64,000 bases of DNA from Actinosynnema sp. ALI-1.44 (GCF_001984155.1 NZ_MTQO01000052.1:434001-498000); one strand, 5' to 3'; shown: positions 16,855 through 25,883, counted from the first letter of the stretch. Program-made: numbers and translations. The notes: generated by a model from the letters alone, not told the origin.

Positions 16855-17760
16855 TTACCAGCCGCGCTCGGCCAGGCGGTGCGGCTGCGGGATCTCGTCG
16901 ACGTTGATGCCGACCATCGCCTCGCCCAGGCCACGCGAGACCTTCGCGATCACGTCGGGGTCGTCGTGGAAGGTGGTGGCCTTCACGATCGCCTCCGCGC
17001 GCTGCGCCGGGTTGCCGGACTTGAAGATGCCGGAGCCGACGAACACGCCCTCCGCGCCGAGCTGCATCATCATCGCCGCGTCGGCCGGGGTCGCGATTCC
17101 ACCGGCGGTGAACAGCACCACCGGCAGCTTGCCCAGCTCGGCGACCTCCTTGACCAGCTCGTACGGCGCCTGCAACTCCTTGGCCGCCACGAAGAGCTCG
17201 TCCTCCGGCAGGTTCTGCAGGCGGCGGATCTCCTGGCGGATCTTGCGCATGTGCGTCGTCGCGTTCGACACGTCACCGGTGCCCGCCTCGCCCTTGGAGC
17301 GGATCATGGCCGCGCCCTCGGTGAGCCGGCGCAGCGCCTCGCCCAGGTTGGTGGCGCCGCAGACGAAAGGCACCGTGAACTGCCACTTGTCGATGTGGTT
17401 GGCGTAGTCAGCCGGGGTCAGCACCTCGGACTCGTCGATGTAGTCCACCCCGAGCGACTGCAGCACCTGCGCTTCGACGAAGTGCCCGATCCGCGCCTTG
17501 GCCATCACCGGGATCGACACGGCGGCGATGATGCCGTCGATCATGTCCGGGTCGCTCATCCGGGACACGCCGCCCTGGGCGCGGATGTCCGCGGGCACGC
17601 GCTCGAGCGCCATGACCGCGACCGCACCGGCGTCCTCGGCGATCTTGGCCTGCTCCGGGGTGACCACATCCATGATCACTCCGCCCTTGAGCATCTCCGC
17701 CATACCGCGCTTCACACGGGCGGTCCCGGTCTGCGGGACGGATTCTGGGCTGGTGGTCAC
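16855..17760 (-). CDS. pdxS: PdxS, PLP synthase subunit
   Basis: PdxS is the synthase subunit of the DXP-independent vitamin B6 pathway; it makes pyridoxal 5'-phosphate from ribose 5-phosphate, glyceraldehyde 3-phosphate and ammonia supplied by PdxT. The 301-residue product starts at GTG 17760. It shows [27 protein letters not shown] (with the aspartate/arginine set), the active-site lysine in VMAKARIGH, the second lysine in GEAGTGD-flanked text, and [16 protein letters not shown]. Translation upstream of GTG 17760 does not fit the family. A long hairpin ends the gene. Confidence 0.97.
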   Translation of the reverse strand: MTTSPESVPQTGTARVKRGMAEMLKGGVIMDVVTPEQAKIAEDAGAVAVMALERVPADIRAQGGVSRMSDPDMIDGIIAAVSIPVMAKARIGHFVEAQVLQSLGVDYIDESEVLTPADYANHIDKWQFTVPFVCGATNLGEALRRLTEGAAMIRSKGEAGTGDVSNATTHMRKIRQEIRRLQNLPEDELFVAAKELQAPYELVKEVAELGKLPVVLFTAGGIATPADAAMMMQLGAEGVFVGSGIFKSGNPAQRAEAIVKATTFHDDPDVIAKVSRGLGEAMVGINVDEIPQPHRLAERGW

Positions 17761-18031
17761 GGAAGTCGTCCTCTCGACGTAAGAATTGGTTAACCGAATC
17801 CTACGGCGGACGTGGCCCCTTCCCACGGGCCAATCTAACGCAATACCACCAGGCCACTTCGTCAAATCCCCAGCGTGTGGCCCCTGTCACCCCCACAAGA
17901 CCGTTGACGACGCCGTTACTACCACCGGATGGCAGAACGCGGGCGGGGTTGTCCCCACCCTGCGAACGGGTGTGAGATCGAGCACATTGTGTCCTGCAGC
18001 TGAACACTGTCCGTGCGGGAGGTTGAAGGCT

Positions 18032-20149
18032 ATGGCTGGTAAACACACCGAGAACGGAGACGCCGGAGCCGCGGTCGCTGTGGACGACCCGGCCAAGGTG
18101 CGCAACGTGGTGCTGGTGGGGCCGTCCGGGTCGGGGAAGACCACACTGACCGAAGCTCTGCTCACCGCCTCGGGCGTGCTGACGCGCGCGGGTTCGGTCA
18201 CCGAGGGCACGACGGTCTGCGACCACGACCCGGCCGCTGTGCGCCAGCAGCGATCGGTCGGCTTGTCGGTCGCGCCGCTCATGCACGACGGTGTGAAGAT
18301 CAATCTCATCGACACGCCCGGGTACGCGGACTTCGTCGGTGAGCTGCGCGCCGGTCTGCGTGCCGCGGACGCCGCCCTGTTCGTCGTCTGCGCCGCCGAG
18401 GGCGTCGACGCCGCGACCGTCGCCGTGTGGGAGGAGTGCGCCGCGGTCGGCATGCCCCGCGCGGTGATCGTGGCCAGGCTGGACCACCAGCGCGCCGACC
18501 CGGAAACCGAGATCGCCGCGTGCCGCGACGCGTTCGGCGCCGGGGTGCTGCCGCTGTACCTGCCCGCCCGCGACGGCCTGGTCGGGTTGATCACCCAGCG
18601 GTTCTTCGACTACTCCGACGGCTACCCGCCCAAGATCGGCGAGCCGGACCCGGCCGACCTCGAGCGGATGACCGAGGCGCGCAACGAGCTGATCGAGGGG
18701 ATCATCGCCGAGAGCGAGGACGAGACCCTGATGGACCGGTACCTCGCCGGTGAGGACCTCGACCAGGACACCCTGATCGAAGACTTGGAGAAAGCGGTCG
18801 CACGCGGCTCGTTCCACCCGGTCATCCCGGTCTGCTCGGCGACCGGCGTCGGACTCGCCGAAGTGCTCGACGGCATCAAACGAGCGTTCCCGTCGCCGTT
18901 GGAACACGCACTCCCCACGGTCACAGACCCCAACGGCCGCTCACCCGAGAAACTGAAGGCGGACCCGGACGGCCCGTTGGCTGCGGAGGTCGTGCGCACC
19001 GCAGTCGACTCGTACGTCGGACGTGTGTCGTTGGTGCGCGTGTTCTCCGGAACGTTGCGCCCGGAGCGCCCGGTGCACGTGTCAGGGCACGGCATGGCCG
19101 AGCGCGGGCACGAGGACCACGACGTGGATGAACGTGTGGCGCACATCTACTCCCCCTTGGGTGCGACGCTGCGCGAGGTGCCGTACTGCGTCGCGGGCGA
19201 CTTGTGCGCGTTGACCAAGGTCGGTTCCGCGGAAACCGGCGACACGGTGTCCGCTCCGGAACACCCGTTGCTGATGGCGCCGTGGACGATGCCGGAGCCG
19301 TTGCTGCCGGTCGCGGTCGTGGCCAAGACACGCAGCGACGAGGACACCATGGCACGCAACCTCGCGCGCCTCGTGGCCGGTGACCCGACACTCCGGCTGG
19401 AACGCAACGCCGAGACGCACCAGATGGTGGTGTGGTGCATGGGCGAGGCACACGCCGACGTCGTGCTCGCGCGCCTGCGGTCCGGCGGTGCGGACGTGGA
19501 CACCGAACCGGTGAAGGTCCCGCTGCGGGAGACGTTCGGCAGCCAGGCGAAGGCGAAAGGCAGGCACGTCAAGCAGTCCGGCGGGCACGGGCAGTACGCG
19601 GTGTGCGACATCGTCGTCGAGCCCCTGCCGCGCGGATCCGGGTTCCAGTTCGTCGACAAGATCGTCGGCGGGGCGATCCCGAACCAGTTCATCCCGAGCG
19701 TGGAGAAGGGCATCAGGGCGCAGCTCGAGCGCGGCCTGGTGTCCGGCTTCCCGGTGGTGGACATCAAGGTCACGCTGGTCGACGGCAAGGCGCACAGCGT
19801 GGACTCCTCCGACGCGGCGTTCCAGACCGCCGGGTCGATCGCGTTGAAGGAGGCAGCCGCGGCCGGGCAGATCACCCTGCTCGAACCGGTCGACACGGTG
19901 TCGGTGCGGTTGCCGGACGAGCACCTCGGCACGGTGCTCGGCGACCTGTCCAGCCGCCGCGGCCGGGTGCTGGGCACCGAGGCGGACCCGTCACCGGGCT
20001 ACTCGGTGATCCGCGCGGAAGTCCCGGCGACGCAACTGATCCGGTACGCGATCGACCTGCGGTCGCTCAGCTCCGGCTCGGCCACGTTCACCCGCGAGTT
20101 CAGCCGCTTCGACCCGCTGCCGCAGAACCTCGTGCCCACCATGACGTGA
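18032..20149 (+). CDS. fusA2: Elongation factor G-like GTPase (FusA2 type)
   Basis: A 705-residue paralogue of elongation factor G of the kind named FusA2 in mycobacteria; its function on the ribosome is not settled. G-domain: P-loop GPSGSGKTT (near residue 32), switch I region with TEGTTVCDHD, and G3 DTPGYADFVGE. The G4 element, normally NKxD, reads RLDHQRAD, as it does in the mycobacterial relative, so nucleotide specificity may be altered. Domains II to V follow, with GRHVKQSGGHGQY and DLRSLSSGSATF in domain IV/V. ATG 18032 has a GGAGG ribosome site; longer frames upstream are rejected. A 20-bp hairpin terminates it. It is divergent from pdxS. Confidence 0.93.
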   Translation: MAGKHTENGDAGAAVAVDDPAKVRNVVLVGPSGSGKTTLTEALLTASGVLTRAGSVTEGTTVCDHDPAAVRQQRSVGLSVAPLMHDGVKINLIDTPGYADFVGELRAGLRAADAALFVVCAAEGVDAATVAVWEECAAVGMPRAVIVARLDHQRADPETEIAACRDAFGAGVLPLYLPARDGLVGLITQRFFDYSDGYPPKIGEPDPADLERMTEARNELIEGIIAESEDETLMDRYLAGEDLDQDTLIEDLEKAVARGSFHPVIPVCSATGVGLAEVLDGIKRAFPSPLEHALPTVTDPNGRSPEKLKADPDGPLAAEVVRTAVDSYVGRVSLVRVFSGTLRPERPVHVSGHGMAERGHEDHDVDERVAHIYSPLGATLREVPYCVAGDLCALTKVGSAETGDTVSAPEHPLLMAPWTMPEPLLPVAVVAKTRSDEDTMARNLARLVAGDPTLRLERNAETHQMVVWCMGEAHADVVLARLRSGGADVDTEPVKVPLRETFGSQAKAKGRHVKQSGGHGQYAVCDIVVEPLPRGSGFQFVDKIVGGAIPNQFIPSVEKGIRAQLERGLVSGFPVVDIKVTLVDGKAHSVDSSDAAFQTAGSIALKEAAAAGQITLLEPVDTVSVRLPDEHLGTVLGDLSSRRGRVLGTEADPSPGYSVIRAEVPATQLIRYAIDLRSLSSGSATFTREFSRFDPLPQNLVPTMT

Positions 20150-20152
20150 TGC

Positions 20153-20211
20153 TGTGCAACCAATGTGGCCTTCGTTGCGAAAACCGCTACAAAGGCCACA
20201 TTGGTTGCACA
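20153..20211. terminator. Perfect 20-bp stem between convergent genes
   Basis: 20153-20172 pairs exactly with 20192-20211 around a 19-base loop, 4 bp after the FusA2-like stop and 10 bp before the stop of the LemA/Nudix gene. It works for both strands and contains the 19-bp sequence shared with 16699. Confidence 0.88.
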
Positions 20212-20220
20212 GCCCGGCGG

Positions 20221-21186
20221 CTAGCGGATGGGCCTGGTGCGGCCGTCCCATTCGGACTCGAGCAGCTCCGGGAGCAGGTCGGCGAGCTGCACGGGGTACA
20301 CGGTGTCGGTGGTGGAGCGCAGGTCGGCGGCGCTCCACCAGCGGTGCTCGTCGATGGTGTCCAGCTCGATCCGGTTGAAGCCGGACGTGTCCACCGCGGT
20401 CGTCGACGTGGTCGCGACGAAGAACCACTCCTCGGCGTCGTAGCTGCGGCCGTCGAAGCTGAACACCGCACGGCGCCGCCAGACCGGGCCGGTCAACTCG
20501 TCGTCGTCGAGTTTGACGCCGGTTTCCTCGTAGAGCTCGCGCAGCGCCGCGGCGCGGATGTCCTCGTCGGGTTCGACGCCGCCGCCGACGGTGAACCAGA
20601 ACGTGTCGTCGGGGTCGCTGGGATTGCCCCCGTGGAACAGCAGCACGCGCCCTTCGCTGTCCAGGAGCAGGACACGCGCCGACGGTCGGGGAACGGGCGC
20701 GGCCTCACCGTTGAGTTCCGGTTCGGCGATCTCGAAGTACTGCGGCTGCGGCGCGGTTCCCGAGAGCTTGAGCCACCGCACGGTCCGGCGACGGCGTTGG
20801 GCGAGCGTGTCGCGGACCGCGTCGTTGTGCACGCGACGGGCGATCACCACGCGCTGTTCCGCGTCGACCAGTTCGGCGACGAGCGCCAACGGGAGCCGCA
20901 CGCGTTCGACGGCGGCGAGTTCACGGCTCAGTTCGTTCTCCGCGGCCTCACGGTCCGGCCGGGCGGCGTGCTCCGCGTGGTCGGCGATCTCGCGGAGCTC
21001 GCCGTGCGCCGCTCCCGTCGCGGCCACGGTTCGTGCCACGACCGCGCGGCGCGCGAGCGCGGCCTCCAACGCCGCCCACGCGGCGTCGGTGCGGATGTGC
21101 AGCCGGTCAAGGCGGTTCGCCGTCGCCATCAGCCAGATCACCAGGATCACCACCACCGGAACGACAATGAGCAGCACGGTGGTCAT
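20221..21186 (-). CDS. Membrane-anchored LemA-like/Nudix fusion protein
   Basis: A 321-residue protein with an N-terminal membrane helix (residues 4-20), then helices resembling the LemA fold (NRLDRLHIRTDAAWAALEAALARR, EQRVVIARRVHNDAVRDT), and a C-terminal Nudix hydrolase domain (about 165-315). The Nudix box is complete: GGVEPDE, then seven residues, then RELYEETGV, so the pyrophosphatase should be active; the substrate is unknown. Its ATG overlaps the pimA stop (ATGA). Mycobacteria carry a related membrane Nudix protein at the same place after pimA, which argues for a role near PIM/phospholipid metabolism or its housekeeping. Confidence 0.85.
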   Translation of the reverse strand: MTTVLLIVVPVVVILVIWLMATANRLDRLHIRTDAAWAALEAALARRAVVARTVAATGAAHGELREIADHAEHAARPDREAAENELSRELAAVERVRLPLALVAELVDAEQRVVIARRVHNDAVRDTLAQRRRRTVRWLKLSGTAPQPQYFEIAEPELNGEAAPVPRPSARVLLLDSEGRVLLFHGGNPSDPDDTFWFTVGGGVEPDEDIRAAALRELYEETGVKLDDDELTGPVWRRRAVFSFDGRSYDAEEWFFVATTSTTAVDTSGFNRIELDTIDEHRWWSAADLRSTTDTVYPVQLADLLPELLESEWDGRTRPIR

Positions 21187-22313
21187 GGTGCCTCCGCGAC
21201 GTACCGCGGGTCGGCGGCGATCGCGGTCTCGTAGACGCGCAGGACCTGCCCGGCGATCACCGACCAGTCGAACGCCGCGACCCGCCGCGCGCCCTCGGCG
21301 GCCAGCGCGGCGCGTTTGGCCGGGTCGCGCAGCAGTCCGTGCAGGGCCTGGGCCAAGCGCGTCGGGTCGCCCACCGGGGTCACCACGCCGGCCGTCGCGT
21401 CGTCGAGGACGCGACGGAACGCGTCGAGGTCGCTCGCTACGACGGGTGTGCCCGCAGCCATCGCCTCAAGCAGGATGATCCCGAAGCTCTCGCCGCCGGT
21501 GTTCGGCGCGCAGTACACGTCGACGCTGCTCAGCGCGCGTGCCTTGGTCTCGTCGTCGACCTGGCCGAGCAGGTCGATCCGGTCGGCGAGCTCCGGCCCG
21601 GCCTCCCGTTCGAGGTCGTCGGCGTCCCCTCGGCCGACCACCAGCAGCCGTAGCCCCGGCAGGTCCGGGACGAGCTGGCGCATCGCGGCGAGCAGGATCG
21701 GCATGCCCTTGCGCGGCTCGGTGAACCGGCCGACGAACCCGATCGTCGGCTCGGCGCGCGGGTACCCGTCGAGCGGCCGTGCGTCGGCGAAGAACCGGAC
21801 GTCCACCCCGTTGGGGATCTGCACCGCGTCGCCCCCGAGGTGCTCGACCTGGACACGGCGAGCCAGCGCGGAGACCGCGATCCGCGCGGTGATCTTCTCC
21901 AGGAACGGCTGGAGCACGACCTGGAACGCGTTCAGCGCGCGGGATCGCGTGGTGGACGTGTGGTACGTCGCCACGATCGGGCCCTCGGCGACCATCAGCG
22001 CCAGCAGCGACAAACTCGGGGCGATCGGCTCGTGCAGGTGCAGCACGTCGAAGTCCCGCTCGCGGATCCAGCGCCGCACTCGGGCGTACGACACGGGGCC
22101 GAACGACAACCGCGCGACGGATCCGTTGTACGGGATGCCGACCGCACGACCAGCCGGGTGGACGAAGTCGGGCAGCGGGGTGTCCTCGTCGGCAGGGGCG
22201 AGCACGTCGACCTCGTGGCCCATCCCGCGCAGCGCCCTGGCCAGGTCGACGACGTGGGCCTGCACTCCCCCGGGGACCTCGAAGGAGTATGGGCACACGA
22301 CACCGATCCTCAT
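21183..22313 (-). CDS. pimA: PimA, phosphatidylinositol alpha-mannosyltransferase
   Basis: PimA transfers mannose from GDP-mannose to phosphatidylinositol, the first step of PIM and lipoarabinomannan-type glycolipid synthesis, at the cytoplasmic membrane face. The 376-residue GT-B (GT4) protein starts MRIGVVCPYSFEVPGGVQ with the glycine-rich donor/acceptor loop, has HLHEPIAPSLSL and TYHTS, then GFVGRFTEPRKG and the EX7E-type donor motif in NTGGESFGIILLEAMAAG. ATG 22313 overlaps the patA stop (ATGA), and its own stop overlaps the next start, so pgsA-patA-pimA-Nudix form one translationally coupled operon. Confidence 0.95.
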   Translation of the reverse strand: MRIGVVCPYSFEVPGGVQAHVVDLARALRGMGHEVDVLAPADEDTPLPDFVHPAGRAVGIPYNGSVARLSFGPVSYARVRRWIRERDFDVLHLHEPIAPSLSLLALMVAEGPIVATYHTSTTRSRALNAFQVVLQPFLEKITARIAVSALARRVQVEHLGGDAVQIPNGVDVRFFADARPLDGYPRAEPTIGFVGRFTEPRKGMPILLAAMRQLVPDLPGLRLLVVGRGDADDLEREAGPELADRIDLLGQVDDETKARALSSVDVYCAPNTGGESFGIILLEAMAAGTPVVASDLDAFRRVLDDATAGVVTPVGDPTRLAQALHGLLRDPAKRAALAAEGARRVAAFDWSVIAGQVLRVYETAIAADPRYVAEAP

Positions 22314-23215
22314 GGCCCGAGCGCTTCCCTGCGGGTGTCGGACAGGTCCGAGATCCAGAGCTTCTGCAGCATGTGCCAGTCGGCCGGGTGTTCGGCGATG
22401 TCCTTGGCGTAGCCGTCGGCCAGTGCCTGGGTCGCGGCGGGCACGTCCGCGCGGGACTCGACCAGCTGCGGCGAGTGGATCCGCAGGCCCCAGCCACCCT
22501 CGGTGAACAGGTTGTCGACCACCGCGAGGGTCGCGCCGGTGCTCGCGGCCAGCCGGGCCGGGCCGGGCGGCATGCGGGTCTCCTCGCCGAAGAACGTGAC
22601 CGGGATGCCGGTGCTGGTCAGGTCGCGGTCGGCGACCAGGCACACGACGCCGTTGTCCTTGAGCCGCTGGACCATGCCGCGGAACGGGCCGCTGCCGCCG
22701 CCGGTCAGCGGGATCACGTCGAAGCCCAGCGACCGCCGGTACGCCAGGAACCGCTCCCACACTGACTCGGGCTTGAGCCGTTCGGCGACCGTGGTGAACT
22801 CGCCGTAGTTCTGTGCCAGCCAGATGCCGGAGACGTCGAAGTTGCCGGTGTGCGGCAGCGCGAGTACGACGCCCTTGCCGCGCTCCTTGGCCGCGTCGAT
22901 CACGTCACGGCCGACGACGACCGCGTCGACCTGGCGGGCGATGGCGCGGTGGTCCATGGTCGGCAGCCGGAAGACCTCTTTCCAGTACCGCGAGTACGAC
23001 CGCATGCCCTGCCGGACGAGCTCGTCCAGCTCCGCGCCCGACGCGCCGGGAACGACGCGCCGCAGGTTGCGCCGGAGCTGCTGGGCGCCCGCGCCGTTGC
23101 GCCGGGTGGCGAGGTCGGCGCCGGTCTGGAAAGCCGGGCGCGCGACGAACTCCGGCAGGAGCTTCACCAGGCCCCATCCGGCGCCGTACGCGGCGTCGAC
23201 CAGCTGTTCTTTCAC
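22310..23215 (-). CDS. patA: Phosphatidylinositol mannoside acyltransferase
   Basis: This lysophospholipid-acyltransferase-like enzyme (HtrB/MsbB superfamily) adds an acyl chain to the mannose of PIM1/PIM2. From GTG 23215 it has 301 residues. The catalytic H(x)4D motif is LPHTGNFDVSG, followed by VCLVADRDL and VTFFGEETRMPPGPA as expected in the family. Both ends overlap neighbours by four bases (GTGA with pgsA, ATGA with pimA). The assignment rests on the conserved order pgsA-acyltransferase-pimA known in mycobacteria, combined with the motif. Confidence 0.93.
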   Translation of the reverse strand: MKEQLVDAAYGAGWGLVKLLPEFVARPAFQTGADLATRRNGAGAQQLRRNLRRVVPGASGAELDELVRQGMRSYSRYWKEVFRLPTMDHRAIARQVDAVVVGRDVIDAAKERGKGVVLALPHTGNFDVSGIWLAQNYGEFTTVAERLKPESVWERFLAYRRSLGFDVIPLTGGGSGPFRGMVQRLKDNGVVCLVADRDLTSTGIPVTFFGEETRMPPGPARLAASTGATLAVVDNLFTEGGWGLRIHSPQLVESRADVPAATQALADGYAKDIAEHPADWHMLQKLWISDLSDTRREALGP

Positions 23216-23826
23216 GCCGTCTCCTCCCGCGAGCTCTGCCAGACCGCGACCAGCCGCTGGATCACCGTCACCACCGACAGAACCGCGAGCAGCCACAACG
23301 CGACGTGCAGGGCGTACGGCACGCCCAGCCCGTACAGGCCCGTTCCTACCAGTGTGATGATCAGACGCTCCGCGCGCTCGACGATGCCCACATCCGCGCG
23401 CAGTCCGGCGGATTCGGCCCTGGCTTTCACGTACGAGATGACCTGGCCGCTGACCAGGCAGATCAGTGCGGCCGCCCCCAGCATGTGGTTCTGCGCGACG
23501 GCTAGGCAGTACCACGCGACCGCCGCGCCGAGCGTGCCGTCGGCGATCCGGTCACAGCTGGAGTCGAGTACCCCGCCGAACTTGGTGCCGGTGCCGCCCT
23601 TGGCGCGGGCCATCGCGCCGTCCAGCAGGTCGAGCATGGCGAAGCCCCACACCACGAAGGTGCCTGCGACCAGGTGGCCGCTGGGGAACAGCCAGATCGC
23701 ACCGACGACCGCGCCGAGGGTGCCGATGACTGTCATCGCGTTGGGCGTCAGTCCGATTCGGACGAGCCATGCGCCCATCGGGTCGGTCACGCGGTTGACC
23801 GAGGCACGAGCGAAGATGTTCAGCAT
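23212..23826 (-). CDS. pgsA: Phosphatidylinositol (phosphate) synthase PgsA1
   Basis: A CDP-alcohol phosphatidyltransferase that joins CDP-diacylglycerol to inositol or inositol phosphate to form PI(P), the substrate base for PimA. The 204-residue membrane protein carries the complete family motif DG(x)2AR(x)8G(x)3D(x)3D, spanning LDGAMARAKGG through FGGVLDSSCD, and about six hydrophobic helices. It is the first gene of the PIM set. In mycobacteria a HIT protein and thrS precede it directly; here a MarR/YceI pair intervenes. Confidence 0.94.
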   Translation of the reverse strand: MLNIFARASVNRVTDPMGAWLVRIGLTPNAMTVIGTLGAVVGAIWLFPSGHLVAGTFVVWGFAMLDLLDGAMARAKGGTGTKFGGVLDSSCDRIADGTLGAAVAWYCLAVAQNHMLGAAALICLVSGQVISYVKARAESAGLRADVGIVERAERLIITLVGTGLYGLGVPYALHVALWLLAVLSVVTVIQRLVAVWQSSREETA

Positions 23827-23894
23827 GAGGACTCGGCGGGCACCCTGATCGACTCGGTTGGCGGTACGGGCAGCCTATCCGGAGTCCCAGCCGG

Positions 23895-24389
23895 TCAGAA
23901 CTCGGCCCGCAGCTCCGCCTTGGCGCTGTCGCACTGCGGGGACAGGCCGATCTTGATCGCCGCGGTGATCTCGTCGAGCTGGTCGAGCTGCTGAGCGGTC
24001 AGCACGTCGAACAGGTGCTCGCGGACAGTCATGACGTGCCCGGGGGCGGCGCGCTCCAGCACCTTGAAGCCCTCTTCGGTCAGCTCGGCGAACTGGCCGC
24101 GTTTGTCGCTCTCGCAGGCACGCCTGCGCACCCAGCCCGCTTCCTCCAGCCGGGACACCGCGTGCGACAGACGGCTGCGAGACGAACGACACATCGTCGC
24201 CAGCTCGCTCATCCGCAGCGAACGGCCGGGCATCTCGGACAGCACGGCGAGGATCTCGAAGTAGGCGAGCGGCATGCCGGAATCGCGCTGCATCTGCCGG
24301 TCGAGGTGCTCCATGAAGGACCCGGTCGCACCGAGGAAACCGCGCCAGATCATCTGCTCGCGGGCGTCGAGCCACCGGACCTCTGTCAT
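23895..24389 (-). CDS. MarR-family transcriptional regulator
   Basis: A winged-helix regulator (about 164 residues from ATG 24389; an alternative start at 24407 falls inside the operator). It has the MarR core: LAYFEILAVLSEMPGRSLRMSELA, the recognition helix SSRSRLSHAVSRLEEAGWVRR, and the wing with a basic ACESDKRGQF. The C-terminal helices fit dimerisation. It is divergent from the YceI gene, with two palindromic sites between. It most likely represses both genes until a ligand binds. Confidence 0.88.
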   Translation of the reverse strand: MTEVRWLDAREQMIWRGFLGATGSFMEHLDRQMQRDSGMPLAYFEILAVLSEMPGRSLRMSELATMCRSSRSRLSHAVSRLEEAGWVRRRACESDKRGQFAELTEEGFKVLERAAPGHVMTVREHLFDVLTAQQLDQLDEITAAIKIGLSPQCDSAKAELRAEF

Positions 24390-24406
24390 GACCTCATCGT
24401 ACCCCA

Positions 24407-24455
24407 TAGTTGAACTCTAAACTAAACCGCGCTAGGGTCTGGTTGAAGTTTCAAC
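24407..24455. promoter_or_regulatory. Paired MarR-type operators between marR and yceI
   Basis: Site 1 (24407-24424) is an imperfect palindrome with TAGTT/AACTA arms; site 2 (24442-24455) is GTTGAA-GT-TTCAAC, a perfect 6-bp inverted repeat. Both hold GTTGAA and lie in an AT-rich stretch likely to contain both divergent promoters. Binding is inferred. Confidence 0.55.
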
Positions 24456-24477
24456 GAGCCCACGGAAAAGGATAGAC

Positions 24478-25023
24478 ATGAGCACCCCGACCATCAACAT
24501 CCCCGGCTACATCACCGGCACGTGGACGATCGACCCGATCCACTCCGACGTGTCGTTCACCGTCCGTCACCTGGGTGTCTCCAAGGTCCGCGGCCAGTTC
24601 GGCACCTTCTCCGGAGAGATCGTCACGGCGGAGGACCCGCTGAAGTCGAGTGTGACCGCCACCATCGACGCTGGCTCGTTCCACAGCCGCCAGGAGCAGC
24701 GCGACAACCACGTGAAGTCCGAGGAGTTCCTGCACGTCGACGGCCACCCGGAGCTGACTTTCGTGTCCACCGGCCTGCGCCACGACGGCGAGGAGTTCCT
24801 GCTCGACGGTGACCTGACCATCCGTGGCGTGACCAAGCCGGTCACCCTCAACCTGGAGGTCAACGGCTTCGGCGAGGGCATGGACGGTGCTCCGGTCGTC
24901 GGCCTGTCGGCCAGCACCGAGATCAACCGCAAGGACTTCGGGGTGCACGGCGGTGCCGCTGGGGCGCTTGTCGGCGAGAAGATCCAGGTCGCGCTGGAGA
25001 TCGAGGCCAAGAAGGCTTCTTGA
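24478..25023 (+). CDS. YceI-family lipid-binding protein
   Basis: YceI-like proteins are lipocalin-shaped barrels binding isoprenoid-type lipids; many are secreted, this one has no signal peptide. The 181-residue product shows GTWTIDPIHSDVSFTVRHLGVSKVRGQF at the start, LKSSVTATIDAGSFHSRQEQRDNHVKS, and DLTIRGVTKPVTLNLEVNG, the standard sequence blocks. An AAGGA ribosome site precedes ATG 24478. It is divergent from MarR and followed by a hairpin. Its expression is probably controlled by that regulator. Confidence 0.93.
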   Translation: MSTPTINIPGYITGTWTIDPIHSDVSFTVRHLGVSKVRGQFGTFSGEIVTAEDPLKSSVTATIDAGSFHSRQEQRDNHVKSEEFLHVDGHPELTFVSTGLRHDGEEFLLDGDLTIRGVTKPVTLNLEVNGFGEGMDGAPVVGLSASTEINRKDFGVHGGAAGALVGEKIQVALEIEAKKAS

Positions 25024-25077
25024 TCGTTCTTCTCAAACGCGACAAATTGCGTGCCAACGCAAGTTGGTTCACGGGTT

Positions 25078-25116
25078 GCCAGGCTTTCGGCGCTCTGCGT
25101 TCGGGGCCTGGCTTTT
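25078..25116 (+). terminator. Terminator after yceI
   Basis: A 7-bp stem GCCAGGC/GCCTGGC (25078-25084, 25106-25112) closes a 21-base loop and is followed by TTTT. Confidence 0.6.
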
Positions 25117-25313
25117 CCCTTGTCAGGCCTCCGGTAGCGGATTGCTGGCGAAGGCTCGGGGGCCTTGGGTCTTCAAGACAGGTCCCTCGCCGGGTGGCAG
25201 ACCTCTGGGCAGGAGACACCCCCGAAGCCCACCTCTGCGCTTGCGCGCGAGCCTTGGACTCGCGCTTGTGCGCGGCCTGTTGGGGCCGGGCTGCGCTCAC
25301 GCGCCAAACGCGG
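25117..25313. other. Intergenic stretch, no gene recognised
   Basis: The 197 bases between the yceI terminator and the HIT gene end contain GC-rich text with several short inverted pairs (for example GCGCGAG with CTCGCGC around 25240-25264), open frames that are not convincing, and no ribosome site of note. Confidence 0.5.
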
Positions 25314-25883
25314 TCAGTTGGTCGTCTTCCACGCGTCGGCCAGCAGCTGACGGGTCTCGCCAAGCAGCTGCGGGAGCACCTTCGTGTGACCGATCACCGG
25401 CATGAAGTTGGAATCCCCGCCCCATCTGGGCACCAGGTGCTGGTGCAGGTGCGCAGCGATACCCGCGCCCGCGACCACGCCCTGGTTCATGCCGATGTTG
25501 AATCCGTGCGGCGCGGCGACCGCACGGCCGACCCGCATCGCGTGCTGGGTGAACTCGGCGAGCTCCAAAGTCTCCGGAACCGTCAGCTCGGTGTAGTCCG
25601 CGACGTGGCGGTACGGCACGACCATCAGGTGCCCGGGGTTGTACGGGTACAGGTTCAGCAACGCGAAGACGAGCTCGCCACGGGCGATGATCAGTGCGTC
25701 GGTGTCGTCGAGTTCGACCACGCGGCAGAACGGGCAGCCGTCCGACTGGTCGTGGTCCGGCTTGTTCTCGCCTTTGATGTACGCCATCCGGTGGGGCGTC
25801 CACAGGCGTTGCAGGGCGTCGGGCTCGCCGACGCCCTGCTGCTCGACCAGTTCGGGGTCGGTCGCCGCGTTGGGATCTGTCAC
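25314..25883 (-). CDS. HIT-family nucleotide phosphorylase/hydrolase
   Basis: A 189-residue HIT protein from GTG 25883. It has CPFC near residue 50 (a likely zinc-binding pair), the strand [24 protein letters not shown], and the catalytic triad [10 protein letters not shown] (His-x-His-x-His). The mycobacterial homologue at this place is an Ap4A phosphorylase, which splits diadenosine tetraphosphate; that reaction is inferred here. Its start overlaps the thrS stop (GTGA), so the pair is coupled. Confidence 0.92.
   Translation of the reverse strand: MTDPNAATDPELVEQQGVGEPDALQRLWTPHRMAYIKGENKPDHDQSDGCPFCRVVELDDTDALIIARGELVFALLNLYPYNPGHLMVVPYRHVADYTELTVPETLELAEFTQHAMRVGRAVAAPHGFNIGMNQGVVAGAGIAAHLHQHLVPRWGGDSNFMPVIGHTKVLPQLLGETRQLLADAWKTTN

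Noticed and set aside
25024-25313. Possible small RNA or short gene
   Set aside because: Short inverted pairs are present, but no promoter/terminator pair or coherent frame could be supported beyond the yceI terminator.
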